Below, piece by piece: positions 25,701 to 32,381 of a DNA stretch of 64,000 nt. The stretch is taken from positions 1-64,000 of the forward strand of contig JAZRXH010000101.1 of assembly GCA_045600125.1 (NCBI GenBank), written 5' to 3'. A model generated the notes under the pieces. It was not told the DNA's origin. It did not search any database and saw only the letters and a list, made by a program, of their open reading frames with translations. Source of the stretch: SIG622 sp045600125 (GTDB lineage Bacteria > Bacillota > Clostridia > Oscillospirales > CAG-382). Position numbers and translations under genes: made by a program. How positions within the stretch are numbered: position 1 is the stretch's first letter; each line of letters begins with the position of its first letter.

Positions 25701-26050
25701 GCATCGGGTGTAAGAAGGCTTTCGCCCTTGTCGCCCTCATAGTCGTTGAGTACCGTTACCTCGGCGTTCGTCTTGTCGGCAACGTAGTCAACAGCATTGA
25801 TGACGATGTCATCCGTACCGCGCTTCGTGCTTTCCAGCTTGGAAGTATACTCGGCGTAGGTGGTGGATGTCATGATTTCAGCCATTGCGTCCAGTGAGTT
25901 GAAGGTCTCGCTGTTGGTCAGCCGCTTTTCCTTTTCCTCTGCCGTGTCGGCAAGGGCGGTAAAGGAGCCTGCACAGGACTGGGCGAGAATAGCCGCAAGC
26001 AGCACAGCCGTGATTCTCTTGCCATGCTCTTGGTGTTTTGCCATTTTCAT
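22736..26050 (-). CDS. Very large extracellular solute-binding protein with duplicated N-terminal domain
   Basis: This 1,104-residue exported protein has a signal peptide at residues 1-35 (cleavage near FTALA-DTA). A cysteine lies in the hydrophobic core (AQSCAG) but does not match a good lipobox, so the anchor is unclear. Two related domains occupy roughly residues 70-290 and 310-460. Each has the pattern W-x-F...GLY-x-I...GEVPFKEAR or GEEPFKEAR and later FxFxFEKG, and they look like carbohydrate-binding jelly rolls. A helical linker follows, then a family-1 solute-binding domain (about 610-1040) with LYGLPETQNFSMLFYRKDIF and MPMGIADYTLY. Ordinary binding proteins are about 400-550 residues. 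It heads the operon and probably captures a complex glycan. Confidence 0.87.
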   Translation of the reverse strand: MKMAKHQEHGKRITAVLLAAILAQSCAGSFTALADTAEEKEKRLTNSETFNSLDAMAEIMTSTTYAEYTSKLESTKRGTDDIVINAVDYVADKTNAEVTVLNDYEGDKGESLLTPDAGKTVWSFDIKDAGLYTISVVYFPYEGNSASIERILMIDGEVPFKEARYITFPRVWKGDYSAPGFLAPEKLWKVGTNLEDADADSNAVDINEKKEDGSVNFRDAGRYFKYDYYQNEIRPAMAETPEWIEKVLTDADTFYDAPFEFFFEKGEHTITIEGSREPLLIKSLELKAAADVKTYEEVLASYEKKGYKSAPTEKVIKIDAEFPLSTSEQVVYPLNDRTSPITDPQHSSAIRLNSIGGEKWEIPGQKVTWEFEVEEDGLYYIIPRYMQNVNAGLFSSRRLYINGEEPFKEARNLRFDYSDDWQIRPLGNDDTDFQFYFEKGKRYTIEMEVVLGDMGDILLEIEESLNRMNSYYRKIIMITGTQPDAYLDYSFASLIPEVLRGMRSESELLTNISSQLEALIGEKGDQSVILDKIAYLLDIMGNDQDKVAANLSNFKSYIGSLGTWLLTARNQPLSVDYFLVVPTDSEYRPRAKASFFQNVKHELSAFTNSFFTNYNSVGATEELNGKEGVLEVWITTGRDQAQIIRQMVTEFTNLGDDLEYPAVNLKLIAAGTLLPATLAGTGPDVSMDGDPVGFGVRNAVLNLNDRELHESGVIKPEELEEVKSWFSDAAFVPLTVYNPDYIPRGDDKDEQYATALYGLPETQNFSMLFYRKDIFVDLGLELPQTWDDMYDLIRVFSENNMEIGFNTGLLTTFMYQKGENWYRGDNIASEGMSTNLDCDVALDSFKTMCDLFTQYRQPYTFDFANRFRTGEMPMGIADYTLYNQLTVFAPEIKGLWEFVQLPGTRRTATDENGEEYVYIDHTVPASVGAMMILKASDNIRASWNYLRWWVSEETQSRFGNEQVAIIGTAAKYATANVEALKAQSWSSNEKRNLSQQFDSLRGTPMTPGNYIVARNQNFAFLKVYNEDATPSEALQSYITDINKELSRKRDEYDFRTYDETMEEYAAEQAARLGVDSIPYLEEFARQEAEAKAAEEAEYLASLND

Positions 26051-26301
26051 GTAGTGTTCCCCCCAAAGATAGATTGCTTCACAGATAAAAGTAAAGCGTG
26101 AAGGCAGAATGCGTTATTCCGAAAATCCTACATATAATATATAGAGCCATTCCCCGAAGGGCAAGACTCCCCCGCCGTTCCCGTACGTCGGGCATAGAGG
26201 CAGGATGATCGGAAAATCACCTCCGGACACACCTATCCCGCATGGCACGCAGGGGTAATATCCGAAAATGAGCGCAAAATGCCGCAAAATTTCATACTGA
26301 T
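26051..26301 (-). promoter_or_regulatory. Long structured 5' leader of the ABC/DUF5696 operon
   Basis: The transcript from the promoter at 26302-26330 would begin near 26295 and carry about 245 untranslated bases. Several short hairpins can be drawn: CCCG/CGGG at 26180-26192, a CCC-CGAA-GGG hairpin near 26153-26162, and a CCCGCAT-type stem around 26237-26256. GGGGGG-AACACTAC precedes ATG 26050. I do not recognise a known riboswitch class. A 65-codon frame through it has no ribosome site. Confidence 0.4.
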
Positions 26302-26330
26302 AGAATACCATATAATCGCTTTTTTGTCAA
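26302..26330 (-). promoter_or_regulatory. Sigma-A promoter of the ABC/DUF5696 operon
   Basis: TTGACA (26325-26330) and TATTCT (26302-26307) on the minus strand have a 17-base spacer. A cre-like TGGAAACATTTTCT lies upstream at 26385-26398 with two mismatches to the CcpA consensus, so catabolite control is possible but weakly supported. Confidence 0.8.
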
Positions 26331-26775
26331 GTACGGCAAAGACGAGCGGTCGTTTTTCGGCGGCGATTTTGCACCTTTACCTTTTGGAAACATTTTCTTC
26401 ACATTGCGAGTGCTATTTTTTGCGTGTCGAAAAAGATGCACAAAAGATGGTACAAATTACACATATCTGCTTGCGCAGAATCTTCGTATTTCAACTTATT
26501 GTTATGTTTTTCAATAAAGTTTGTCGTGTTATCTTTTTACAATAGCATATTTTTATTTAATCATTCTATTTGCAATAAAATATGCCTATCGGAGGTTTTT
26601 AGCACCTGCCGACAGGCGGTCGTCTTTTCGCTGCCGTTTTTTACCACAAATTTATAGTCAAATTGCATAAATTTCAGTTATGATTTTCTACATTGTGTAA
26701 AATGTGACGATTTTCGTCTTCCTCCTTTTGACATTGAAATTATTTGACACATTTAATAATTTTGTTGATTAAAAT
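26331..26775. other. AT-rich intergenic stretch with one orphan hairpin
   Basis: No convincing gene is seen on either strand. The only clear structure is at 26583-26617: GCCT-TCGG-GGT pairs with ACC-CCGA-AGGC around a short loop, followed on the minus strand by ATATTTTATTG. It looks like a terminator but has no gene just upstream. Confidence 0.5.
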
Positions 26776-26823
26776 ATCCCCCGCCGGATCTGCCGCTTTA
26801 TCGGGGCTTTTCCTTCGGGGGAT
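26776..26823 (-). terminator. Terminator of the GH39 / RNase Z / oxidase group
   Basis: ATCCCCCG (26776-26783) and CGGGGGAT (26816-26823) form a perfect 8-bp stem with a long loop, followed on the minus strand by ATTTTAATC. It is the first hairpin beyond the stop at 26877. Confidence 0.55.
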
Positions 26824-26876
26824 GCCGCTTGTGCTTTTTGTAATTCAGTCGTTCTGTTCGGACGTCTTCCGGCAGC

Positions 26877-27275
26877 TCAGAATTCGACGGTTTCCGGTGC
26901 CGCCGTGAAGGAGCTGAAGACCGCCTTGGCGTTTCTGAAATAGAGCACCTGCGTATTGCCGTCGTTCTCGTCGTACATGGCACGGAGGTTCGGGTAGGCG
27001 TCGAGCATGGACTTCTTGGCTTCGATTCGGTCATCCTCGACAAGAACACCGGAAAGGCGGAGCCAGCTGCCGTTCAGAAATGCGCAGAGCTCAACGTTGG
27101 GATTTTCGGCGATCTGCTTTGACACGTCCTTCTTCTTTCCGGTCTGGATATAGAGTTTTCCTTCAAAGAGATGGACGGTACCGAAGGGGCGCACCTTCGG
27201 GGTGTTTCCGTCTGCGGTGGCAAGGAAGTAGACCCCCGCTTCCTTCAGAAATTCACATACTTTTTCGATTCCCAT
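26877..27275 (-). CDS. Pyridoxamine 5'-phosphate oxidase-family (split-barrel flavin) protein
   Basis: This 132-residue protein has the PPOX split-barrel pattern: GVYFLATADGNTPKVRPFGTV near the N-terminus, then GKLYIQTGKKKDVSKQIAENPNVEL. The short length is that of single-domain FMN- or F420-binding members common in Clostridia. Family members bind flavin and often reduce or bind small molecules; the substrate here is not known, and it should not be read as true pyridoxamine oxidase. The start is taken at ATG 27275 with AAAGGA nine bases upstream; the in-frame ATG upstream has no site. It follows RNase Z by 64 bases. Confidence 0.85.
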   Translation of the reverse strand: MGIEKVCEFLKEAGVYFLATADGNTPKVRPFGTVHLFEGKLYIQTGKKKDVSKQIAENPNVELCAFLNGSWLRLSGVLVEDDRIEAKKSMLDAYPNLRAMYDENDGNTQVLYFRNAKAVFSSFTAAPETVEF

Positions 27276-27339
27276 AAATGTCATTCCTTTCACATTTCAA
27301 TTACTGCATATTCGGTATTTTCCTTCTGCAAAGAGGTGC

Positions 27340-28269
27340 TTATTCCTCAAAGTCGAGGGTGATCTTCATCCCGTCGAAGCCCGCCTCGGTATCAGCGAAG
27401 ACGGCTCTGGCGTTATCGAGATATTCCCCGGGATCCCGGATCATCTGCGAATAGTGAGTCAGCACAAGGCGCTTTACGCCGGCGTCCTTTGCTGTTTTTG
27501 CCGCAAGAGTAAATGTGCTGTGACCGTGCTCAAGCGCCAGCGGCTCCTGCTCGCTATCGCCGTAGGTGGCGTCGCAGATGAGAAGGTCGGCGCCTCTTGC
27601 TCCTTCGGTCAGCGTTTCGCAGGGAGAGGTATCGCCGGTCACCGCAACGCAAAGACCTTTCCTTTTCGGAGTCATGACGTCAGCCGGTGCGACAATCCTG
27701 CCATCCGCCAAAGCAACGCTCTCTCCTTTTTGGAGAAGGCTCCGGAATTTCAGCGGGACGCCCAGCCCGTCCGCCTTTTCCGGAAGAAACCTTCCCGCTC
27801 TTGCAAGGTCGAAGCGGTATCCCCGGCTGATGACCCGATGATTGGTGACGATCGGTGTAAGAGAGGCATTTTCACAGAAAGACGGGCACACGTCCCGAAG
27901 AAGAACTCCCGAGTCCGGGATCGTCATCACCCTTACGTCGAAGCACAGCGCTCCCGCAAGGGTCAGCACCGGCGCCAGCTCTCTCCCCGCCCCTTCCGGT
28001 GCAAGAACGGTAAGCGGCTTTTGCCGGTCCATGCAGTTCATGGTCTGCAAGAGTCCCGGCAGTCCGAAGATATGGTCGCCGTGGAAATGGGTAAGGGCGA
28101 TGATATCGGTCCGGAGGACGTTGCAGTCTGTTTTGCGTGCCGCACTCTGGGTCCCCTCTCCGCAGTCGAAGAGGATCGAGCTTCCGCACACCGTGAGAAA
28201 TACGGTGGCAAGGGCTCTGTCGGGGAGCGGCAGGAGGGCGGCGGTGCCGGGAAGTGTAATGTCTATCAT
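27340..28269 (-). CDS. rnz: Ribonuclease Z (tRNA 3'-processing endonuclease)
   Basis: This 309-residue metallo-beta-lactamase-fold nuclease removes the 3' trailer of tRNA precursors. The RNase Z signatures are in order: LPGTAALLPLPDR at the N-terminus, LFDCGEGTQ, the zinc motif THFHGDHIFGLPG (His61, His63, Asp65, His66), TNHRVISRGYRF, and later TGDTSPCE and the distal DATY and EHGHST. LTHYS is the last zinc motif. Its length is normal for bacterial RNase Z. It starts 71 bases after the GH39-like gene on the same strand and could be read from that promoter. Confidence 0.92.
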   Translation of the reverse strand: MIDITLPGTAALLPLPDRALATVFLTVCGSSILFDCGEGTQSAARKTDCNVLRTDIIALTHFHGDHIFGLPGLLQTMNCMDRQKPLTVLAPEGAGRELAPVLTLAGALCFDVRVMTIPDSGVLLRDVCPSFCENASLTPIVTNHRVISRGYRFDLARAGRFLPEKADGLGVPLKFRSLLQKGESVALADGRIVAPADVMTPKRKGLCVAVTGDTSPCETLTEGARGADLLICDATYGDSEQEPLALEHGHSTFTLAAKTAKDAGVKRLVLTHYSQMIRDPGEYLDNARAVFADTEAGFDGMKITLDFEE

Positions 28270-28340
28270 CGAAGTTCCCTTTCAAGACCGATTCGGCTCG
28301 GTTCGAGCATATCGGACGCTTTTCTCGTGTTCCTGTCTTA

Positions 28341-29711
28341 TCAAAGTCTTATTTCGATGCAGGAATAGGGTTTGATGCGGAGGGTATTGTTCCTGATTGT
28401 GATGCCGGTGAGAGTATGGAGGTATTCTTCGTCGGTGATGATGACCTCGCCCTTTGCCATATCGGCTCCGGTCACGTCAAATTCCAGTGTTTCGGCTGTA
28501 TCGCCGTAGTTGGCGATGAGTAGGAGCTTCCTGCCTGCGTCGTCCTTTGCGCCGAGGACGAATACCTTTTCACCGCTCGAAGAAGTTTCGACCTCGTTCC
28601 CGAGCTTATAGGCGGCGTTGAAGGAAACGAAGGCGTAGTAGCTGCGGAAGGGTTCCCAGTTGTCGGCGCTGAACATGCCGCCGTAGCGGCTGGAGCCGAT
28701 CCGTGCGTCGTAGTAGCAGAGAAGCGAAGGCTGTTTCTTCTGCATTCCCAGCATGAAGGCAAGCGTCTTTGCGCTGTTTTCGGCACTGTCTCTGCCCTTG
28801 AAGGGGATGTACATATTCCATTCGTTGAGGATGTCCGGCACGTCGTCGAAGCCGTACATCGACATCATGCGGCGGCAGTAATCCGCCTCGGCAAGGCTGT
28901 TTTCGATGGTGTCGTAGGTGTGCCAGGAGAAGAAGTCGAGAGGACAGTTATTCTCCTTGACATAGGCGAAGAACCGATGGGCAAATTCGAGATAGAACTG
29001 TCTGTCGGTCTTGGCAGAGCCCTTGGTGCGGAACTTTGTCATATCCGGGTCGTCCTTGTAGCCCCAGAAGCCGCAGGAGGCAAAGCCGCCCACCCGGATG
29101 CTGTCGCCGAAGCACTTTTTCAGGTGCTTGGAGGTCACGTCATAGAGAGCGAAATACTCCTCGGGCGTTCCCTTCCACATGGCTGCCGTTTCGTTGCGGA
29201 AGCAGTCGTCCGGCTCGTTCCAGATCTCCCAGTAGGTCACGTTCATGCGGTAGCCGTTTGCCCAGCCCTCGTTGTAGTGGCGGATGATATGCTCGCAGAT
29301 TCTTGCCCACTGCAGATTGTCCTTCGGCGGGAAGATGCGGTAGGACTTCAGAAGATGCGCATTCTCGATGGTGACGCCGAGGCGGTAAAAGGGCTCGACG
29401 CCGTTTTCGACCAGTCTCTTCATATACTGATCCGTGAAGGTGAAGTCGTAGGAAGCAGGGTCCTCCACGTCGGCGTCAAAATTCCGGAACACATTGGGAA
29501 TGTCCACGTAGAGGTCATGACCGAGCCAGCCCTGCACGTCGTGAAGTCTGGAATACGGGATACCCGCCTCGCCGAGGTAGTGCATCATATCCGCATTCAT
29601 CCCCTGCATGGGAGGCTGTCCCACACCGTGCATGGGTTTTATTTTGCCGGTCACCTTGCCGAAATCGGCGCTGATTTTCACGTTGACGTTTTCATTTTCC
29701 GTAATAGGCAT
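28341..29711 (-). CDS. GH39-like glycoside hydrolase (beta-xylosidase type)
   Basis: This 456-residue TIM-barrel enzyme has the retaining clan GH-A acids at the expected places. The acid/base is Glu166 in YWEIWNEPD and the nucleophile is Glu297 in VPDILNEWNM. HGVGQPPMQ near the N-terminus and a C-terminal beta-sandwich ending in IKPYSCIEIRL are typical of GH39 and related families. There is no signal peptide, so it probably acts inside the cell on imported oligosaccharides. The start is ATG 29711; GTG 29720 is closer to the AAAGGA site and is equally possible. Its promoter is at 29813-29841. A divergent PIG-L deacetylase shares the upstream region. Confidence 0.85.
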   Translation of the reverse strand: MPITENENVNVKISADFGKVTGKIKPMHGVGQPPMQGMNADMMHYLGEAGIPYSRLHDVQGWLGHDLYVDIPNVFRNFDADVEDPASYDFTFTDQYMKRLVENGVEPFYRLGVTIENAHLLKSYRIFPPKDNLQWARICEHIIRHYNEGWANGYRMNVTYWEIWNEPDDCFRNETAAMWKGTPEEYFALYDVTSKHLKKCFGDSIRVGGFASCGFWGYKDDPDMTKFRTKGSAKTDRQFYLEFAHRFFAYVKENNCPLDFFSWHTYDTIENSLAEADYCRRMMSMYGFDDVPDILNEWNMYIPFKGRDSAENSAKTLAFMLGMQKKQPSLLCYYDARIGSSRYGGMFSADNWEPFRSYYAFVSFNAAYKLGNEVETSSSGEKVFVLGAKDDAGRKLLLIANYGDTAETLEFDVTGADMAKGEVIITDEEYLHTLTGITIRNNTLRIKPYSCIEIRL

Positions 29712-29812
29712 AAAAATCACTTTTCCTTTCAGCGGGCTTCGGCTTTCCCATCGGTACCGATCCCGTCTTTATTCTGAAAACTCGGGAAGAAAACAAGACT
29801 TCCCCCTTCGGT

Positions 29813-29841
29813 ATTCTATCATACGGGCATCGGTTTGTCAA
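29813..29841 (-). promoter_or_regulatory. Sigma-A promoter of the GH39-like gene
   Basis: TTGACA (29836-29841) and TAGAAT (29813-29818) on the minus strand have a 17-base spacer, about 100 bases ahead of the gene. Confidence 0.8.
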
Positions 29842-29895
29842 GAAAGACGGCGGCGAATTTTATTCGATTTATTGCGGATTTATTGCGGATTGCTC

Positions 29896-29924
29896 TTGAC
29901 ACGGAAAGTGCTTCGGTATATAAT
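29896..29924 (+). promoter_or_regulatory. Perfect consensus promoter of the PIG-L gene
   Basis: TTGACA (29896-29901), 17 bases, TATAAT (29919-29924). The deduced start is about 35 bases before the ATG at 29967. The divergent GH39 promoter lies 55 bases to the left. Confidence 0.85.
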
Positions 29925-29966
29925 GGCGTCAAAAAGTGCATATTCATTTTTGGGGAGGTTTTCAAA

Positions 29967-30812
29967 ATGAAGATCCTTATGATCGGAGCCCATCAGGATG
30001 ACAACGAGTTCCGCTGCGGCGGGCTTACCGATAAATACGTCTGCCTTGGACACGAAGTGAGGTTTTTAAGCATGTGCAACGGCGGGGGCGGTCATCACAT
30101 CCTGTCCCCCGAGGAATGTTCGGCAAGAAGAGCAAAAGAGTCTGCAAGAGTCGCAGAGCTTCTCGGTATTACATACGACATCTGGGATATAGATGACTGC
30201 AATCTGGTTGCCGATCTTGAAACGAGAAAAAGGCTCATCCGTTACATAAGAAGCTACAACCCGGATCTTATCATCACTCACCGTATCAACGACTATCATC
30301 CCGACCATCGGGCAGCGGGGCAGCTGGTGCAGGATGCGGTATATCTTCTGACGATCCCGAACGAATGTCCCGAGGTCCCGGCGCTCCGGTTCATGCCGGT
30401 ATTGATGTACTACGAGGACAGGTTCGCCTATCCCCCGTTCCGGGCGGACGTGGTAATAGATATCGACAGTGAGATCGACACAAAGCTGAAAATTGCCGAC
30501 ATCAACGAAAGTCAGGTCTATGAATGGCTTCCGTACAACAACGGCGAGACCGTTCCCGAAAATGCCGGGGAACGATTTGCTTGGCTGAAGGGCATGGAAA
30601 TCACCGAAGGCACCACCGATGAAGACGTTCTGAACGCCAAAAGAGGCTACGTTCCGAGATTTGCCAAAACGGCGGTAAGATTCCGGAAAGAGCTTATCGA
30701 AAGATACGGAGAAGAAAGAGGACGAAAGATCCGTTTTGCCGAAGCCTACGAGGTGAGCGAATACGGCTCGCCCCTTACCGAAGAGCTCCGGGCAAAGCTG
30801 TTTCCGTTTTGA
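29967..30812 (+). CDS. PIG-L/LmbE-family deacetylase
   Basis: This 281-residue zinc-dependent N-deacetylase-like protein has the N-terminal metal motif AHQDDNE at residues 8-14, where most relatives have AHPDDE. The second motif is NDYHPDHR. Family members remove acetyl groups from GlcNAc-type sugars or sugar conjugates, such as GlcNAc-malate in bacillithiol synthesis. The rest of the sequence does not settle the substrate. The Pro-to-Gln change in the first motif is seen in some relatives and keeps the two aspartates. GGGGAGG precedes ATG 29967; an earlier in-frame start at 29835 would lie ahead of the promoter. Monocistronic. Confidence 0.88.
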   Translation: MKILMIGAHQDDNEFRCGGLTDKYVCLGHEVRFLSMCNGGGGHHILSPEECSARRAKESARVAELLGITYDIWDIDDCNLVADLETRKRLIRYIRSYNPDLIITHRINDYHPDHRAAGQLVQDAVYLLTIPNECPEVPALRFMPVLMYYEDRFAYPPFRADVVIDIDSEIDTKLKIADINESQVYEWLPYNNGETVPENAGERFAWLKGMEITEGTTDEDVLNAKRGYVPRFAKTAVRFRKELIERYGEERGRKIRFAEAYEVSEYGSPLTEELRAKLFPF

Positions 30813-30866
30813 TTTGCAAAACGGAAAGTTTCCAAACGTGAAATCGTAAAGCGACAAGACAGAAAA

Positions 30867-30902
30867 AACGCCGAACAAAACCGTCCGGCGTTCTCTTTTT
30901 CT
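30867..30902. terminator. Bidirectional terminator between PIG-L and DUF1508 genes
   Basis: AACGCCG (30867-30873) pairs with CGGCGTT (30886-30892). CTCTTTTTC follows on the plus strand and TTTTTTC on the minus strand, so it can end both converging transcripts. Confidence 0.8.
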
Positions 30903-30922
30903 TGTTATAAATTATAAAGGAA

Positions 30923-31291
30923 TCATTCAGCCTTTACGATGGGCGCTTCGGGAGCGTTCTTCTTGACGCTGGCGATGCCGTTCAGACAGCTTGCCTTCGC
31001 CTTGTAGCCTTCGGAGGTAGCGATGATCTCGCCGTTCTTTGCCTTGAGGCGGAAACGGAACTCGCCTGCCTTATCGGCGTACACTTCATACTTCGGGTGC
31101 TTGAGAACCTCGAAGCCCTCGACCGTCTGGTCTTCGACCTCGGCTGCGCAGTTATTCTTTACGCTTTCGATGCCACTATTGCAGGAGCCTTCTGCGGAAT
31201 AAATCTGAGAGGAGGCGATGATCTCGCCGTTGCCTGCTACGAGGTCAAACTTGAAGCCTGTCTTTGCTTCCTTTACTACAAACTTTCCCAT
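30923..31291 (-). CDS. Tandem DUF1508 (YegP-like) protein
   Basis: This small 122-residue protein is made of two copies of the DUF1508 unit. The shared pattern is KTGFKFDLVAGNGEIIASS with SCNSGIESVKNN in the first half, and GEFRFRLKAKNGEIIATS with SCLNGIASVKKN in the second. DUF1508 proteins are cytoplasmic and of unknown function. The true start is ATG 31291, behind AAAGGATGG; the frame extends far upstream across the promoter at 31374-31402. It ends in alanine/proline-rich residues. Monocistronic. Confidence 0.88.
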   Translation of the reverse strand: MGKFVVKEAKTGFKFDLVAGNGEIIASSQIYSAEGSCNSGIESVKNNCAAEVEDQTVEGFEVLKHPKYEVYADKAGEFRFRLKAKNGEIIATSEGYKAKASCLNGIASVKKNAPEAPIVKAE

Positions 31292-31373
31292 TTTTGATCC
31301 ATCCTTTTCTATAAGAATTAAACTGCCGACAGAAATCCAAATGAGAGAGCAACTGCCGCCAATCTTCGGTTTC

Positions 31374-31402
31374 ATTATAGCAAAACGGTGTCCGCTTGTC
31401 AA
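31374..31402 (-). promoter_or_regulatory. Perfect consensus promoter of the DUF1508 gene
   Basis: TTGACA (31397-31402), 17 bases, TATAAT (31374-31379) on the minus strand. It suggests strong constitutive expression of the small protein. Confidence 0.85.
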
Positions 31403-31461
31403 TAGTTTTTTCCAAAAACAGACGGTGAATAAGGCAAAAATTGTACAAAGCGACAAAAAAG

Positions 31462-31495
31462 AGGGACAAAGACGAAAAAATCCGTCTCTGTCCCT
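31462..31495 (-). terminator. Terminator of the ABC-DUF1854-DarA operon
   Basis: AGGGACAAAGACG pairs with CGTCTCTGTCCCT (one mismatch) around an 8-base loop; TCTTTTTTG follows on the minus strand. It lies 16 bases beyond the DarA stop. Confidence 0.85.
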
Positions 31496-31511
31496 GCCTT
31501 TTTACGTCTTC

Positions 31512-31838
31512 TCAGACCTTGCCGCTTTCGTCCACGTTGAGAACAAAATAGGTGGCGCCGCCCACGGTGACCTTATCCGGTACGCCGTCATGGACAAGAC
31601 CTCTTCCGAGGGTGGACACGGTGGGATTGACCACCTTCCGGGTGGAGCTGTACTTGGCGATGATCTCCTTGACTCTTTCGACCTTACTGTCGTCGGTGCC
31701 CACAAGAAGAGTGGTGTTGCCGATCATGAGGAAGCCGCCGGTGGTGGAGAGCTTGGTGACGAAATAGCCCTCGGCGGTGAGAGCGGATGCTACGGTGGCG
31801 CTGTCATCGTTGTTGACGATCGCAAGAACGAGTTTCAT
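31512..31838 (-). CDS. darA: Cyclic-di-AMP receptor, DarA/PstA (DUF970) family
   Basis: This 108-residue PII-like protein matches the length and pattern of Gram-positive DarA/PstA. It begins MKLVLAIVNNDD, then TTGGFLMIGNTTLLVG, and ends with the long-loop region leading to GGATYFVLNVDESGKV. In this family the trimer binds c-di-AMP at subunit interfaces through the TTGGFL region. The effector partner is unknown. It is the last gene of an operon with a zinc-ribbon ABC exporter and a DUF1854 protein, which might point to a c-di-AMP input on that exporter; this is inference. GAAAGGAAAG lies 8 bases before ATG 31838. Confidence 0.9.
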   Translation of the reverse strand: MKLVLAIVNNDDSATVASALTAEGYFVTKLSTTGGFLMIGNTTLLVGTDDSKVERVKEIIAKYSSTRKVVNPTVSTLGRGLVHDGVPDKVTVGGATYFVLNVDESGKV

Positions 31839-31892
31839 ATGTCTTCTTTCCTTTCGGTCATTATTTTTCGTGCCGTGTGGCAATTCCATGCG

Positions 31893-32381
31893 TCAAAGCT
31901 CGGAATTGAGAAGTCTTATGCTTCTTCTGTCCAGTTTTTTATAATCGGGAATCTCGTAGCGGTTATCGTTGGAGTCCCGGACGAGGACTCTGCCGTCGTA
32001 AAGAACCTTGATGTCGTTGTGCCGGTTGCGGATGGTAAAGCTCTGCACGCCCCGGTCGGTATCCACCGTCCACTTGAGGATGCCGAATTTTTCGCTGATA
32101 TCGAGGATGCCGCAGATCTTCGGGATAAGATAGTATTCCTCGAGGGCATCCTCTACGACCCTCGCAGATTCCGGCATGAGGGCGTCGAGGCTCCGGATGA
32201 TGGCGTGCTCTTTTCCCTCCGAGTCGAGAAGGGTGATGTACTGCCGCAGACCGCTCACCGGGAAGAGTCTTCTCGGCTCGAGGCTCTCGATCCTTTCGCC
32301 GCCGAAGAATTCGACGTCTACAAGGCACATATCCCGTCTTGTGAACCGGGCTTCGTCGCCGTCAATATATCTTCGTGCCAT
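31893..32381 (-). CDS. DUF1854 protein, partner of ABC exporter
   Basis: This 162-residue cytoplasmic protein fits the DUF1854 family, usually found beside ABC exporters. Readable features are RYIDGDEARFTRRD, SGLRQYITLLDSEGKEHAIIRSLD and DISEKFGILKWTVDTDRGVQSF. Its ATG overlaps the exporter stop (TAATG), so the two are translationally coupled and probably made in fixed ratio. Function is unknown; regulation of the exporter or substrate handling is the neighbour-based guess. Confidence 0.82.
   Translation of the reverse strand: MARRYIDGDEARFTRRDMCLVDVEFFGGERIESLEPRRLFPVSGLRQYITLLDSEGKEHAIIRSLDALMPESARVVEDALEEYYLIPKICGILDISEKFGILKWTVDTDRGVQSFTIRNRHNDIKVLYDGRVLVRDSNDNRYEIPDYKKLDRRSIRLLNSEL

Noticed and set aside
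21740..25897. Plus-strand open frame of 1,385 codons
   Set aside because: It is antisense to the binding protein and permease genes, has no signal or domain logic, and is open only because the sense genes rarely use TTA, CTA and TCA codons. The same reason rejects the long antisense frames at 32375-34969, 18809-20896, 16988-18724, 46590-49646 and 58226-60286.
26114..26311. 65-codon frame in the operon leader as a leader peptide
   Set aside because: It starts inside the -10 region of the operon promoter and has no ribosome site.
26710..26770. TTGACA-like plus-strand promoter signals in the AT-rich gap
   Set aside because: No plus-strand gene follows; the neighbouring gene is on the minus strand and the match is expected in AT-rich DNA.
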